From assembly GCA_905221605.1 (NCBI GenBank), contig CAJNDS010002589.1, forward strand, positions 286,659 to 350,658: a DNA stretch of 64,000 nt. The letters are read 5' to 3'. This document shows positions 1-13,700 of the stretch, one piece after another. The notes under the pieces are model-generated. The model worked only from the letters and a program-made list of their open reading frames with translations, did not search any database and was not told where the DNA came from. Each line of letters starts with the position of its first letter. The first letter of the stretch is position 1. The translations under genes and the position numbers were made by a program. The stretch is from Symbiodinium natans (taxonomy: Eukaryota > Sar > Dinophyceae > Suessiales > Symbiodiniaceae).

Positions 1-38
1 CCCTAAACCCTAAACCCTAAACCCTAAACCCTAAACCT
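1..38 (+). repeat. CCCTAAA array at window start (possible telomere edge)
   Basis: About five perfect CCCTAAA units in the orientation expected of a left chromosome end. The array is very short and similar or longer arrays lie throughout the window, so a true terminus cannot be claimed. Confidence 0.6.
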
Positions 39-1734
39 TGATTGAGGCTTCTGGGTCTTAGGGTTCCGGGTGTTCGGGGCTTAGGGACCCTCAGGCGCGA
101 CGTTTATTTGGTTATAGACATGTTGTTTGTTTTTGTTGTTTTGATGTTGTTAGGTGTTTGTGGGTTTACAGAGTTTAGGCTTTAGTGTTTCTTTTTTTTT
201 TTTTGCGGCTTTCCGTGTTTTTGGGGCAGTGTTTTGGTTTTACAGGTTGTTAATGAGGGTTTAGCTGCAAAAAATAGCCCTCCCTTGCTTTTCTTTTGGC
301 GCTGGGGAGTGTGGGGGTGGGGGGGGGGGCGGTGGGGCGGGGCGGTGCATTGCAAGTAATGTAATCCTGAAATCCTGGACCCTGAAACCTTTCTCCGTCC
401 CTAAACCCTGAACTCCAAAACCCTAAGCACAGGGTGGAGGTGGTGCTCAAGCAAGCAGGCAGAGAGGAATTTGTACATTGTTGTGTTCATTATTTGTGAT
501 TTTTGTTTTGCGCACGATGACGGTTATCACTACGCTTATGACTGGTTTGCTCTTGTTATCCTTGTTCCTGTTCGTACTACTGCGTTACTATGACGACGAA
601 TGCTATTCTGAACATTGTTACTGCTCTCCTTTTGAGCAGCGCACTTTCTTCCATACAGACACATCGTAAGGCGCATACTTCTGGATTTCTTGGGCTGGTC
701 GGTAGATCTTTCTGGTGACTTCGATGATTAGATGCTGGTTCGGGAGGCGGGTTCCACACTGCCCAAACTCAGGCAAGAAAGCCCTAGTTAGAATCAGTTA
801 GAACTTGTCCCTTACATAGAGTTTGTGGCTTCAACAAGAGCCCTCTCCTGCAAAGAGAAGTACTGTTGTTTCGTGCATTCACAACAAATGCTCAGGTCTT
901 TCACCGGTTAGATTGTTCATTCTTCGCCTTGGTTTTTCTCAGCCCGCCGCATAGGACACCTTCGTTCATGAAACTAGCTTTTGGCAGGATGGTCGGGCGA
1001 ATCGAAACCCTAAACCCTAAACCCAAGCCCCTGATGTTCAAAGCCCCAAAAACCCGACCCTCAAACCCACAAACCCTAAACCCTAAACCCACTTCTGCGG
1101 TGCTGCGGGCTTCAAGACTGCTTGGGAGTTTCCAAAGCTCAGTGCCCCTGCATACCGCCAAGTAGGACCCAAAAGAGGGACCCTCAGTTTAGGAAGCACC
1201 CATGTAGATCCATCTCAGCCAGAAGGTGAATCTGGTGTAGTTTACAGCTGGAGTGACATAAAATTAGGCCGCACTTAGGAGGGTAGTTATAAATTCGTTT
1301 TGTTTTGGCTGCGTTATTGAGAACCCCAATAAACCCAAAAAGGCTAATGGATCTAAAGTTACAGTAAGCACCACAACGTGTCTTAGGGATTCCACACTGG
1401 ATGATATGGATCATTTTGGAGGCTCCTTGCATGAGCTCACGTGTCTTGTGCATTGCGCAGGTGGCGATGGACACGAAGACCACGAACAAGGTGCCCCTGC
1501 TCCCGACGCCCCAGAAATCTTTCTCTCGAGCTTAGTGCATAGGCTTGCCCTAAACCCTAAACCCGGGCCCTAAACCCTAAGACCCTGAAACCCTAAGACC
1601 CTGAAACCCCTAAACTCTACACCCGAACACCTTGAAACCCTGCACCGTGCACCCTGTTTAGGGTGTAGGGTTTAGGGTTCAGGGTTTGGGTTTAGGGTTT
1701 AGGGTTTAGGGTTTAGAGCCCCCTGGACGCAAAG
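39..1734. other. Region upstream of the first mutase exon
   Basis: Mixed unique sequence with short CCCTAAA runs (1005-1025, 1074-1090, 1551-1570) and a TTTAGGG run (1661-1715). Any 5' exon or start codon of PGM-A should lie here, but I could not identify one. The stretch 1091-1160 is open and might be an exon. Confidence 0.4.
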
Positions 1735-1777
1735 GTGTTCTTCTTGCGCCACTCCGAGAGCCTGGGGAATGCCAAGG
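1735..1777 (+). CDS. PGM-A exon 1 (RHG motif)
   Basis: Reads VFFLRHSESLGNAK plus one base. Acceptor GCAAAG, then a GC donor (AAGG|GCGACC). It carries the phospho-histidine motif with Gly replaced by Ser. Confidence 0.8.
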
Positions 1778-4700
1778 GCGACCCCGCCAGACAGAGTTGA
1801 GGGTCTACAAGGAGGGTTTAGGGTTTAGGGTTTAGGGTTTATAAGTAGAGTTATAAGGTTCCTAAATTGGGTTATAAGGATCCTAACTTAGGTTATAAGT
1901 CATAAGTCCCTCAACTATAATAACTAGTATAGTCAGGGGGCCCCTCCATGTAGGGAAATTGATATGGTACGCACACTAATGGCGCAAGAAGGGTTTAGGG
2001 TTTAGGGTTTTGGGTTTAGGGTTTAGGGTTTAGGGTTGGGATGTTCCCCCTTATAATTACTAACAGTCCTTAATCGGGATTATCATGGGGGGTACTAGAA
2101 TCCCTGTTAGCATAGCATAAGGGGGAACATCCCAAGGTTAAGGTTTATGTGTTTTAGGCATGTTTTCCTCATTGGGTTTGAGATGCTCATATTGTATATA
2201 TATATATATATATATACATATGTGTATATATAACCTGCGTAACCTATAGTCTGGGTGTTGAGGGTGTACGCTTAACTAGGGTACATGTTTCTTCCTAGAT
2301 GCCCAGTTGAGCCCTTCTTCCCTTCGTGTTAGGGGCACCCTAGACCCGAAACTCTAATCCCTCTGTGCGCAAATGTGCGTGTTTTCAAAGGTTGCGCGGA
2401 AACTCAGGCTGAGCCTGGCAGGCTGGGCCTCCCTGCACCCCTAACCTTAAACCCTAAACCCTCAACCCTAAACCCTAAACCCTATATAAACCCTAAACCC
2501 TAAACCGCAGTTTGGGGCCCTTTAGGATTTTTTGTTGTTTCGTGTTCCAAGATCCGGCTCATGCCCCTAAGGCGTCTCGCGTTTAGGTTTTTAGGGCTTT
2601 CTAGTGCTTTTAGAAAGAAAAAGTCGGTTCCAGAACAGTTTTTTGTGGCCTAATTAAGGTTCTCTGGATTAAGATTTATGATTTGTGGGCCCTTAACAGC
2701 ATATTATTATATTCAGAACAGTTTTTCGTGGCCTAAGGTTTTGAGGATTAAGATTTATGGTTTGTGGGCTTTTGGGGGGCTTTTGAATTTAGGGCCCCTG
2801 GATTCCCTGGAAGACCTAGACAGAAAATATAGTTCGTTGAAGTGAATATAAAAATACATTACTGTTGAGGGCCCACAAAGAGTGTCCTTTAAAGGGGCCC
2901 TTATTGCGTTCACTAGTTATCTTTTCTTTTTCCTCTGTTCATAAGGTTCATTCTTGTTCCGGCGATTTGTTTTTCTTTTTTTCTCGGGGGGGGGGGGGGG
3001 GGGGTGGAATTAGTAATACATCCGTGTTGGACTATACTATTACGAAGGCAGAACGGATGACATCAATCTATAGGGGAAGTATGCTATTGTATTATCTTCA
3101 AGCTCTACTTCTTGGACTTTTAATGGTTGCATTTTCCAAATCCTTGTAAGTATGACTCCTGGTAATTTGTTGTGTTCATTACAGTTCTTGGAAACCTAGC
3201 TCCCTGATAATTGCATCCTCGTAACCATTAAATCCCAATGAACAGATATTGAATTTCTGGATCTCTTAGTTGAATCAGTTTTTGGAGCCAGAGAAGAAGA
3301 CAGCAATAGTACAATAGCGACATTAAGACTTCGCAAAACATACACTACTTCGTGTTCTCGTTTACGGGATCGAGAGATGGATGGGCAAAAAGACCCTGAT
3401 GATTTACCGGATGTTCAAAGAGCATATCTATTAAGGGGGCAATTACCTGCAGGCCCACCAGCCAGGGAAGCCTAAACCCCCCGACCCCCTGCAACCCTTA
3501 AACCCCTACACTTCGAAACCCCTGAGCCCTGAAACCCCGAACCGCTAAACCCCTAAACCCCAAACCCTAAATCCTCAACCCAAACCCTACATTCTAAACC
3601 CTAAACCCAAAACCCAAACCCTAAACCCTAAACAATAAACCCCCTAAGCCCCCTACGTCCGAGGCATCTACGGGGGCTGGGAAGATGCGGCCTTGTCCCT
3701 GAAGGGCGAGCAGCAGTCGACAGAGGCACCGATTTACCTGTTTCGCGCTTAGAGTTTAGGGTTTAGGGTTTTGGGTTAAGGGTTTAGGGTTTAGGACTAT
3801 TGATTGATCTTAAGATTTTTCAGAGGGTTTAAGCTTTAGGGCATTTAGCAGCTTAGAAGTTTGTAGGCTTTAGTGCTTCAAAGCTTTGGGGCTCTAGGGC
3901 TGTTACAGCGGAACTGGGTCTCTAGATGGGTGTCTGGAGCTCTCCGGAACTTAGGTCCACCACCCTACCAAAGCCATGTGAAGCAGGCTTGATATTACTG
4001 TTATTGGTGAGTGTATATAAGGTTCCTTTTTAAATATTGGTGAGTGTACATATTAGATGTTCTTTTGGGGGGGTTACAAGAAATATAAACCCTACTTCAT
4101 GTGCTTAGTCTTTCAACCGAACTCAGGGCCCCTGAACATGTGTGGGCTTCTGAAGCCAGGCTGGCATCCTTCTGACAGATCAGCGAAACCCTAAAGACAT
4201 AAATCCTCAGCCCCCAAACCTTAAGCCCTGCTTAGCGGGCCCCACGTTTTTAAATAGTTTTTTGGGCCCTTAGAAAAATTATATGTGATTATGAAGAGGT
4301 ACGAATGCAATATGCCCGTGACGCACGCTATTCACAATTATGACGTACAGCGTTTGGGGCGCCATGATTCTCGGAGTATTAATACTGTTTACGGCACAAA
4401 ACATATTCTTTTACAGGGCCGGTCATTCGTTCCCTAGCTACATTCCTGCGCCCTTGCATCTTTATGATTTAATTCGTTCACTTCACTCACTTTCTTATTT
4501 TCATGAGGCGTGCGCAGTAAGCCTATTAAACCGTACACAACAAAAAAGTAGTGGTTCGCAAGCTTACATCATTATTATTGTCGTTCGCTGAATGCTTTAC
4601 CCTAAACCCTGAACCCTAAACCCTAAACCTTAAGTTTGAGACGGGATGTTGGAAGCAGCTAGGGATGGATCTCCTGAACTGGATTATTAGCTGGGTTCCC

Positions 4701-7700
4701 GACATCAAGCGAGATCTTGGCACGCAGAAAGACTCATGATGGTACGGTTTCTCTGTCGGGTTCCTTGTCAAGAGAGTTCGTGCGGTTCGTCCAGGTAGAG
4801 AGGTGAATGAAGAGAGAGCGAGATGAATCCCCAACTTTAACTCAAAACCCCTAAAGCCCTAAAGCCTAAACCCGCCCGCCACCCCCCTCCTTCTGTGGGT
4901 GGGCGGGCGCGTCGAGCGCCAGCGAGACCATGGCAGGCTCTGCTGAGCTGCAGAGCCTGCCAACCGCACCCCTGAGGGGTCGCCAGGCTACAGTCGCCTA
5001 GCTCAGTGACTGTTTATATATTATAACCCTAAACCCGACCTGGGCCTGGAGCTGGGAGGCCCCTGGGAGGCCCATGGGAGGCCCCTGGGAGGCCCCTTGG
5101 GAGGCCCCTGGGAGGCGCCTGAAAACTTTGTGGGAGGCCTTGGGAGGCCCCTGGAGGGCCCCTTTGGGAGGCTGCTGGGAGGTTCTGGGAGGCCTGTGAG
5201 GCCCTGTGAGCCATCTGGGAAACCTACATAGGCCCCTCCCTCACGCAAACGCTGATTTGGCTCTTGCAAGCTTCTAGATCTTTCTAGCAAAGGGTCTTTC
5301 ACCATGCAGCCTCTACGCTCCGGCATAAAGAAGAAAAACAATGAGAAAGCCTTCTGGCCGAAGACACCCCCCAACGCAAACGCTGATTTGGATCTTGCAA
5401 GCTTCTAGATCTTTCTAGCAAAGGGTCTTTCGCCATGCAGCCTCTACGCTCCGGCATAAAGAAGAAAAACAATGAGAAGGCCCTCCGGCCGAAGACACCC
5501 CCCAACGCAAACGCTGATTTGGCTCTGGCGAGCTTCTAGACATGACTTTCACAAAGCCTGCTTACAGTAACACCATGAGATCCCGACGTCGAGAATAGAA
5601 ACAATGAGAAGGCCCTCCGGCCGAAGACACCCCCCAACGCAAACGCTGATTTGGCTCTGGTGAGCTTCTAGACATGACTTTCACAAGGCGTGTTTATAGC
5701 AACAAGCCTGAGTGCAGAAGTGTTTGGATGTGGGCTGGCTTTGGTTTGGCTGGCTCTGGCTTGGTTCGTTTTGAGTAGTGTTTGGGTGGTCTTGGGGTGG
5801 GCATGTCTGCACACAAATGCGTACAGCTGAGCAATGCTACACCCTAAACCCTAAGCCCTAAAGCCCTAAAGCCCTAAACCCTAAACCCTAAACCCTAAAC
5901 CCCAAACCCTAAACCCTAAACCCTAAACCCCAAAAGCCAGGCTGGCATCCTGCTGAAAGATCAGGGGGTGAAGCTGGATCACGTCTTCACGTCGGTGTTG
6001 CAGCGCTCCGAGCCGCCCTCAGTGACGCCCGGAGGGCTCAGAAAGAGGAAGGGTTCAGGGTCTAGTCTAGGGTCTAGGGTCTAGGGTCTAGGGTTTAGGG
6101 TTTAGGGTTTAGGGTCTAGGGTTTAGGGTTTAGGGTTTAGGGTTTAGGGTTTAGGTTTAGGGTTTAGGGTTCAGGGTCTAGGGTCTAGGGTCTAGGGTTT
6201 AGGGTTTAGGGTTTAGGGTTTAGGGTTTAGGGTTTAGGGTTTAGGGTTTAGGGTTTAGGTTTAGGGTTCAGGGTTCAGGGGTTACAATGAGTTGCTGCCG
6301 AAAAACCCTGTTAGGGTTTGGGGTTTTCGGCCTCAGGAACCCTGAAACCGCGAAACCCTACTCTCTGAACCCTCCCGGAGCACTAAACCCCTAAACCGTT
6401 CAGCGGCTGACCCGGCTCTGGGGCGGTGGGGATTCCCGATGGGCCTTCGCAAGAAAGTGATATCGCCGTAGCATCTGATTTGCGGAGCATCACAGATCCA
6501 AGCCCCTTATTCTCTAAAGCAAAGCCCTGCACGACTTTATTCTACAGGTTTATATCCTAAGCCTAAACCCCAAACCCTAAAACCTCAACCCCAAACCCTA
6601 AACCCCAAACAAACCCTGACCCCAAACCCTAAACCCGATGGGTGCCCTTACGACTGCTGTTTGCTTCAAGCCCCCCTCCCCTTCCCCCCCACCAAAAAAA
6701 CAAAAAGAAAATGCAAGTAGAAGATAATAGGGAAGAATCCATGTTTTGTCTTTTTGTGGGGTTCTTAAGGACTTAAGGAATTAGTAGGTCAGACACCCTG
6801 CACCCTCCCGCCCAACACTCCGCCCCCCCTCCCGCCCGGCTTGAAGGTTCAGGGTTTCGGGCAGTCTCGGGTTTATCGCAACTCTGAACTCTACTCCCGA
6901 AGATTCAAGACAGTTGCTTCACCCGCCCTAGGTAGACGAAGACATCCCAAAGTGCCTTTACCCCAAACCCTTCATCATGAGGCTTTTGGGGGGGCGTAAA
7001 GGGTTTAGGGTTTCGGGTTTAGGGCCGCGACTTGCCTAGCTCCGATCCAAGGTCCGCACCGCCGAGCTGGTCTGCAACGCCTCGGACCGGTTTAGGGTTT
7101 AGGGTTTAGGGTTTAGGGTTTACGGATTATAGGCATAAGATTCTTGTTCTTATACGAGCCACCCTAGACCCAAACATTATTGTTCTAGGAGCTGTAAGCA
7201 TGAGGCCCTCACCTGTCCTACAGATACCTTATCCACAGAATGCAGCTCCAACCCTAAAACCTAAAGCTTAAAAACCCTAAACTTACAAAGCCTAGAAACC
7301 CTAAACACCCTAAACAACTCTTGAAAACGTTTTCACTACCTTAATCTAAAACACACGAAAAGCCCCACAAGCCGTAAACCCTAAGCCCTGAACCCCAACA
7401 AACTATAAAAAGAACCTTAAAAGCTCTCAGCCCTGAACCCTAAACCATAAACACTAAACCCCAAACCCTAAACCCTCAACCCTAAATCCTAAACTCTAAA
7501 CCCCAGACCCCAAACCCCAAACCCTAAACCCCAAACCCTAAGCCCTAAACCCCAAACCCTAAATAGTCAGGACAACTCTGCGGTTCCAAAGACCGCCGCC
7601 TGGCAACTGCACCTCTGAGGCACAGGTTTAGGGTTTAGGGTTTAGGGTTTAGGGTTTAGGGTTTAGGGTTTAGGGTTTAGGGTTTAGGGTTTAGGATTTA

Positions 7701-10700
7701 GGGTTTAGGGTTTAGGGTTTAGGGTATAAGGTTTAGGTTTAGGGTTTAGGGTTTAGATGGTGCTAACCAGGGGGCCTTACGGTTGATGTTTTTCTCAGAT
7801 CCTCCTTCAGCCTGTCAGGTACTATAGGCACGCTGCAGTTTGGGGTTCAAAGGGTTTAAATTTCTGTCTGATATATAGTACAATAGGTACGGCAAGAGAT
7901 GCTAAGGTAAGAAATCCAAAACCCTAAGCCCTAAACCCTAACCCTCCTGATCCAAGCAAGGAATCCGGGCCACTCCGGCGTTCTGCAGGCCGGGCGACAC
8001 TCTGAGCCGTGCGGGTTTGGGGGGTTCAAAGGTTAGTTGAACCCTAGAGCTCCTTTAAAGTGTTTAAGGATTGTAGGCTATAGGGTTTAGGTTTAGGGTT
8101 CAGGGTTATAGGGTTTAGGGTTTAGGGTGTAGGGCTTACGGTTTAGGGTTAGCGTTTGTAGAAGGGGGTGCTAGAGTCCTTCTTAAGGACTGCTAGTATA
8201 AGGGGCAGGGGGACCAGCCCAACTAGATACCCTAAAACCCTGAACCCTAAACCCCAAATCCTAAGCCCTGAACCCTGAACCCTAAACCCTAAACCCTCAA
8301 CCCTAAACCCTAATTCCTAAACCCTAAACCCTATCTGGTGACCAGGGACTCACAGAGCAAGAGGCCATCGACATGTATGGCGAGGACAGAGCTGCTCGGA
8401 TGGCACCCTAAACCCTAAGCCCGAAGCCCTAAGCCCCAAGCCCTAGGCCCTAAGCCCTAAGCCCCAAACCCTAAGCCCCAAGCCCTAAGCCCTAATAGCC
8501 CTAAGCCCTGAAGCCCTATCAAGCTTACCCTAAAGCCTAAATCCTAAACCCTAAACCCTGCGGCTAAGACATACACATATATGATATAATAGGGAGGGGC
8601 AGTGAGCCTTGAGCAGTTTCGGGTTCAGGGTTTAGTGTGTCGGGGGCCTGGGAACCCTAATGCCCTGAACAGAAACAAGATTTCGAGGGTTTGGGTTTAG
8701 GCTTTAGGGCATCAAGTAATTTCTACTCGCGTCGGAACATCCCTGAAGCGTCTTGCACACTTAAGAAGTTAAGAAGACCGGTAGAACGCGCTACTCGGCC
8801 CTACAGGGTCTACATCATTATAGGGCTTCAGGCCCTAAACCCCAAACCCCAAACCCTAAGAACCCCTAAACCCTAAACCTAACACCTAAAACCCTAAACC
8901 CTAAACCCTAAAACCCTAAACCCTCAAACCCTAAGCCCTAAACCCTAAACCCTTTAGGACGCAGGGTAGCCAGTCCTCAAGCTCTAAGGGTAGTTCCATG
9001 GGCCCTGAATACGGTCCCTTACCTCCCTTAGAGGGTTCTGAAGTATGGGCCCTGAATCTGTAGGGTTTAGGGTTCAGGGTCCAGGGTTTAGAGTTTAGGG
9101 TTTAGGGTGTAGGGTATGTTAGGGGTATATAAGGGGTGCCCTTTTAAGGGCCCATGACTAAGGGACCGTGCAACTACCCTAAGACAAGCCCCCAGAAGGT
9201 CAAGCAGTGGCGTGGCAGCGACACTGGGCATCGGTTTGTGGAGGAGGTTTAGGGTTTAGGGCGTTTAGGGCGTTTAGGGCGTTTAGGGTTTAGGGTTTTG
9301 GGTTTTGGGTTCAGAGTTTCGTAAAGTTTAGTCATAGGTTGGAACCCTGGTTCCTAGTATGGTCCCTTGCAATTGTGTTAAGGGATTTAAAGGGATCCGC
9401 AGTATAGGCCCTTATTTCGTGTTTTTTCACCACCTTCGGTGTGGGGAAGATGTTAAACTCAGCTCTTCTCCTCGCCCGGAACTCTTCCCCTCGCCCGGTC
9501 TACTCCTAGAGACTCCCTGGAGTGCCCAACCCCAGAGACTCCTTGGAGTGCCCAAGCCCAGGGATGCCCCCAGAGAGGAATTGGAGTGCCCAACCCCAGA
9601 GACTCCCTGAAATGCCCAACCCCAGAGACTGGACGAAGCAAACTAATTTTCAGGGCTATGAATAAAAGGGGACCCCTCAATTAAGGGCCCATACTTCGGA
9701 TCCCCTGTTGAGGGTTCAGGGTTCAGGGCTTAGGGTTTGCCCACTGTATTCTGCAACCAAACACTGAACTCTAAGCCAGCTCAGCCCCAAGCCGGAAACC
9801 TGGCGGTGTCTCTAGATTTCGGTCCTCCTTAGGGTTCGTGTTATACATTCCGGAGCCTCATATTCTTGGGCCCCCAAAACCCTGAACGCTGAACCCTAAA
9901 CCCTAAACCCTAAACCCCTAAACCCTAAACCCTAAACCCTAAACCCTAAACCCTAAACCCTAAACCCTAAACCCCACACCCTAGGCCGGTCCGTCAAAAG
10001 GTTTTGGGTATAGGCTCAAAGCCGTACACCCGAAGCAATAGGGGTTTAGGGTTTAGGTTTAGGGTTTAGGGTTTAGGGTTTAGGGTTTAGGGTTTAGGGT
10101 TTAGGGTTTAGGGTTTAGGGTTTAGGGTTTAGGTTCAGGGTTTAGGGCGTAGGGGGCCCACCCCTACGCGAGGCCCCAGTGCTGTGAGGGCCAACAATTG
10201 GTGGCTTTAGGTTTAGGGTTTAGGGTTTAGGGTTTAGGGTTTGGGGTTTAGGGTTTAGGGTTTAGGGGTTAGGGTTTAGGGATGTGGGTAGGGGCTAGAG
10301 GGCCTTGGGGTTCAGGACTAAAGGTTCAGGTCTTGGGGAATTTGGGGCTTGCGGGCCGGGGTGTGTCAGAGCTTCCTCAGCGTATGCGGCTTTTGGACCC
10401 TAAACCCTAAACCCTAAACCCGAAACCCTAAACCCTAAACCCCAAACTGAGGATGATGTCCAGCCTGCGTGCGTCGACAAGACAGCTCCATGGAACAATT
10501 TTAGGGTTCTTCAGGGAGGGTTTAGGGTTTAGGGTTTAGGGTTTAGGGCTTAGGGTTCAAGGGGGATGAAACCCAAGGTTCCCTAATACTCCCTGCTACT
10601 CCCTACGGCTTCCTAAGCTTCCCCTAAAATTCCCAGGGTTTAGGGTTGAGGGTTTACGGTTTAGGGTTTAGGGTTTATAGGTTTGAACCCCCCGCCCTTA

Positions 10701-13700
10701 AGAACCCTGTGGAACTGGCTGTGGTTGAAGGGATCAGGCTTTGGGCCTGACTCGTAGGATTCCAGGTATGCGGCGCTTAGGGCTTCTGAGTCCAGGGTCT
10801 ACGTAATGACCCTAAGCCCTAAACCCTAAACCCTTAACCCTAAGCCCCTAAACCCTAAACCCCTAAGCCCGAAACCCCAAACCCTAAACCCTAAACCCTA
10901 AACCCGGTCTCTTTTTGCTGGGCGCAGCGTGTTGGATCCTGATCTTTGAACCGAGGACCCCCGCCACCCAGCCAACGATCGCCTCTACAAGGAAGCGGTC
11001 AGATAGATGCCACAACCACCTTAAACCCTCAACCCCAAACCCCTAGACCGGTTGGTGGGTTTAGGGTTTAGGGTTTAGGGTTTAGGGTTTAGGGTTTAGG
11101 GTTTAGGGTTTATAGGTTTAGGGTTTAGGGTTTAGGGTTTATAGGCTTAGGGTGTAGGGTTTTCGGTTTAGGTCTATTGTGTCGGGCATATGCACGCTGA
11201 CCCATTGTGTCGCTCTGACACTTCGAGTTAGTTCTTATTTTTCTCTTTGTGGTGGTGGGGGGGAGAGGCGCCACTGAAGCCACACAAAGTCGTACTTTTT
11301 TGTTTGCTCAGTGTGCTCCATTTTCCGGGAGCGCAGACAATTCGGGCGGGAACTTCCACACACAAGGCTGGGTCGAGGTTCTTTCCGCCTGGCAGAGGTG
11401 TGCAGTACCCTAAACCCTAAACCCTAAACCCTAAACCCTAAAAGCCCTAAAACATGGAGGGGTTCATGGGGGGGCAGGTACCTGGGGAACCTTAGGGAAG
11501 CTTCGGGAGCTTTAGGCAGGAGTTGGGAGTATAAGGGAACCTTGGGTTACATACCCCCCTCCCCCCCTCCCTTAAGAACCCTAAAAACATCCCTACACCC
11601 TAAACCCCAAACCCTAAACCCTAAACCCAGACCACCCTAACATTTTTTGTCAGAAGGCTTCCAGGAGTCGTCGCTGTGGATTCGGATCTTTCCTTTGCCG
11701 CACAAGCGCTTTGATTGTCCACCACCCGATGCTGAGCTGACCTACACCAGGGTTTAGGGTGCAGGGTTTAGGGTTTAGGGTTTAGGGTTTAGGGTTTAGG
11801 GTTTAGGGTTCAGGGTTTAGGGTTTAGGGTTCAGGGTTTAGGGTTTAGGGTTTAGGGGCCTCAGATATGTTCGTGCTACTCAAGCAATAGGACCGCAATC
11901 AAGGGTTCGAGGATCGTGGGTGATCAGTCGCAAGGTTTCAGGCGATTTGGGGGGCCACTGCGCAAATCCTACAACCTGTGCCCTAAACCTGAAACCCTCA
12001 ACCCTAAACCCTAAACCCTGACCCCACCCTAAGCCCGAAACCCTAAACCCTCAACCCTAAACCCTAAACCCTAAACCCTAAACCCGAAACCCTAAACCCT
12101 AAACCCTAAATACGAGCTGATGCCTCTGCCAGGACGTGCCCCCGGAAGAGCTTCCGGGGGGCGAGTCCCTGACGATGACTGCGGCCACTTGGATGTTTGG
12201 TTTCAGGGCTCGGTTTAGGGTTTAGGGTTTAGGGTTTAGGGTTTAGAGTTTCGGGTTTGGGGATTTTGGATGTTTTTAAGTGTCAGGGATCAGACAAGGA
12301 GCTTCTTTGTGAAATAACATAATGATCATGTTTTACTGTATTTGTTTTGAATGCTGTGGTCTTTGTTTTAGACATTTTATGTGTTAGAATTGGGTGATGG
12401 TGCGAGGGGGGTGGGGGGCAGGAATCATAATTGCATCTGTTGGGGGATCAGGCCCCTTCCCCCCATTTAATGATCAAAATAAACCAACAAAACTTTTCTC
12501 TTTTTTTCAAATTTGTTTTCAAAGTATCATGTGATATATATATATATATATTACATATATATATATATAATTGGGGGTGCCCTGGCAGGGTTTGGGCATT
12601 AACGCAAGTGGACAGCAGCTAAGGCCAGGGTCATCCCCTACTGGACAAAGTCGATTCGGCCTTTGCTTACAGGCAGGAATTCTTGGTGGCCCCCGGTGGT
12701 ACCTTGTTTTGGTTCAAGGTTCCTGTTTCAAAGTAGCCTTACCCTTATTCCAATATGGTTGCTGGGCTACTAAGAACTGGAGAGGCTGGGTTTAGGGTTA
12801 GAGTTTAGGGTTTAGGGTTTAGGATTTAGGGTTTAGGGTTTAGGGTTTAGGGTTTAGGGTTTAGGGTTTAGGGTTCGGTTTTTCTTCGAGTTTTTTCTGG
12901 GCCGACTAGGGCTTTGGGTTTAGGAGTTTAGGGGTGTAGGGGGTTAGGGGTTTAGGGGTTTAGGGGTTTAGGGGTTTAGGGGTTTAGGGGTTTAGGGGTT
13001 TAGGGGTTTAGGGGTTTAGGGGTTAAGGGGTTTAGGGGTTTAGGGGTTTAGGGGTTTAGGGGTTTAGGGGTGTAGGTGTTGAGGGGTTTAGGGGTTTAGG
13101 GCAAAGTTTAGGTGTATAGGGGTTTAGGCTTAGGGGTTTAGGGTTTTGGGTCTTGGGTTTAGTTTTTGGGTTTATGGTTACGGCCCCCTCTCTTCTACCC
13201 CCTAGGTTTCCACCCTTAACCCTAAATAACCAAATTTTGGGGAGAACCGGGGGGGGGGGGGGTGGCTCATATACCCTAAACCCTAAACCGAATTATTGTG
13301 GTATAACCCGAACTTTAGGGTTCCATTCGTCCCCAAGGTATCGGCAAAGGGGGTCGGTCCTTCACTTAGCGCATCGCAATCACCACAGCTCCAAAACTGC
13401 GCGCGGAGCCCGCTACGGCCAACCTTGTCCAGCAACTAAACCCTTCAAACGGGTTTAGGGTTTGGGGTTTAGGGTTTAGGGTTTAGGGACTTCAAACTCT
13501 TTCAAGCCCTGATAGCCCAGTGGTACCCTTTACCCTTTGTTTTTGTTTTATGGTTTCCCTCATAACATAACCAACCCGAAAAGGGTGCCCTTATCATAAT
13601 ATGGTTAATGGGCTACCATGAAGCCCATACACTGTGTAAACCCAACTCACGGCAGGGCCGGTTTTAGTTGTTGCGAGGGAGGGGGCTTCTGTTTGCGTCG

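Larger units (their letters stand above)
3726..5940 (+). other. PGM-A intron 2
   Basis: Contains TTTAGGG (3755-3795), a partial copy of the next exon (4153-4183), a 13-bp-stem hairpin (4931-4962), a GGAGGCCC minisatellite (5040-5220), a 131-bp tandem repeat (5235-5700), and a CCCTAAA array (5841-5932) abutting the acceptor. Confidence 0.65.

Noticed and set aside
5258-5275. Dinoflagellate spliced-leader relic (TTTGGCTC similarity)
   Set aside because: Only eight bases match and it lies inside a tandem repeat. No full 22-base leader was seen anywhere in the window.
5021-5505. Minus-strand open frames of 61-117 codons
   Set aside because: They are translations of the GGAGGCCC minisatellite and the 131-bp tandem repeat.
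7571-7625. In-frame TGA in PGM-A exon 5, first read as a pseudogene mark
   Set aside because: A GC donor eight bases before the TGA joins in phase to the exon at 7961 and gives LNPGHSGVLQ, so the stop is intronic.
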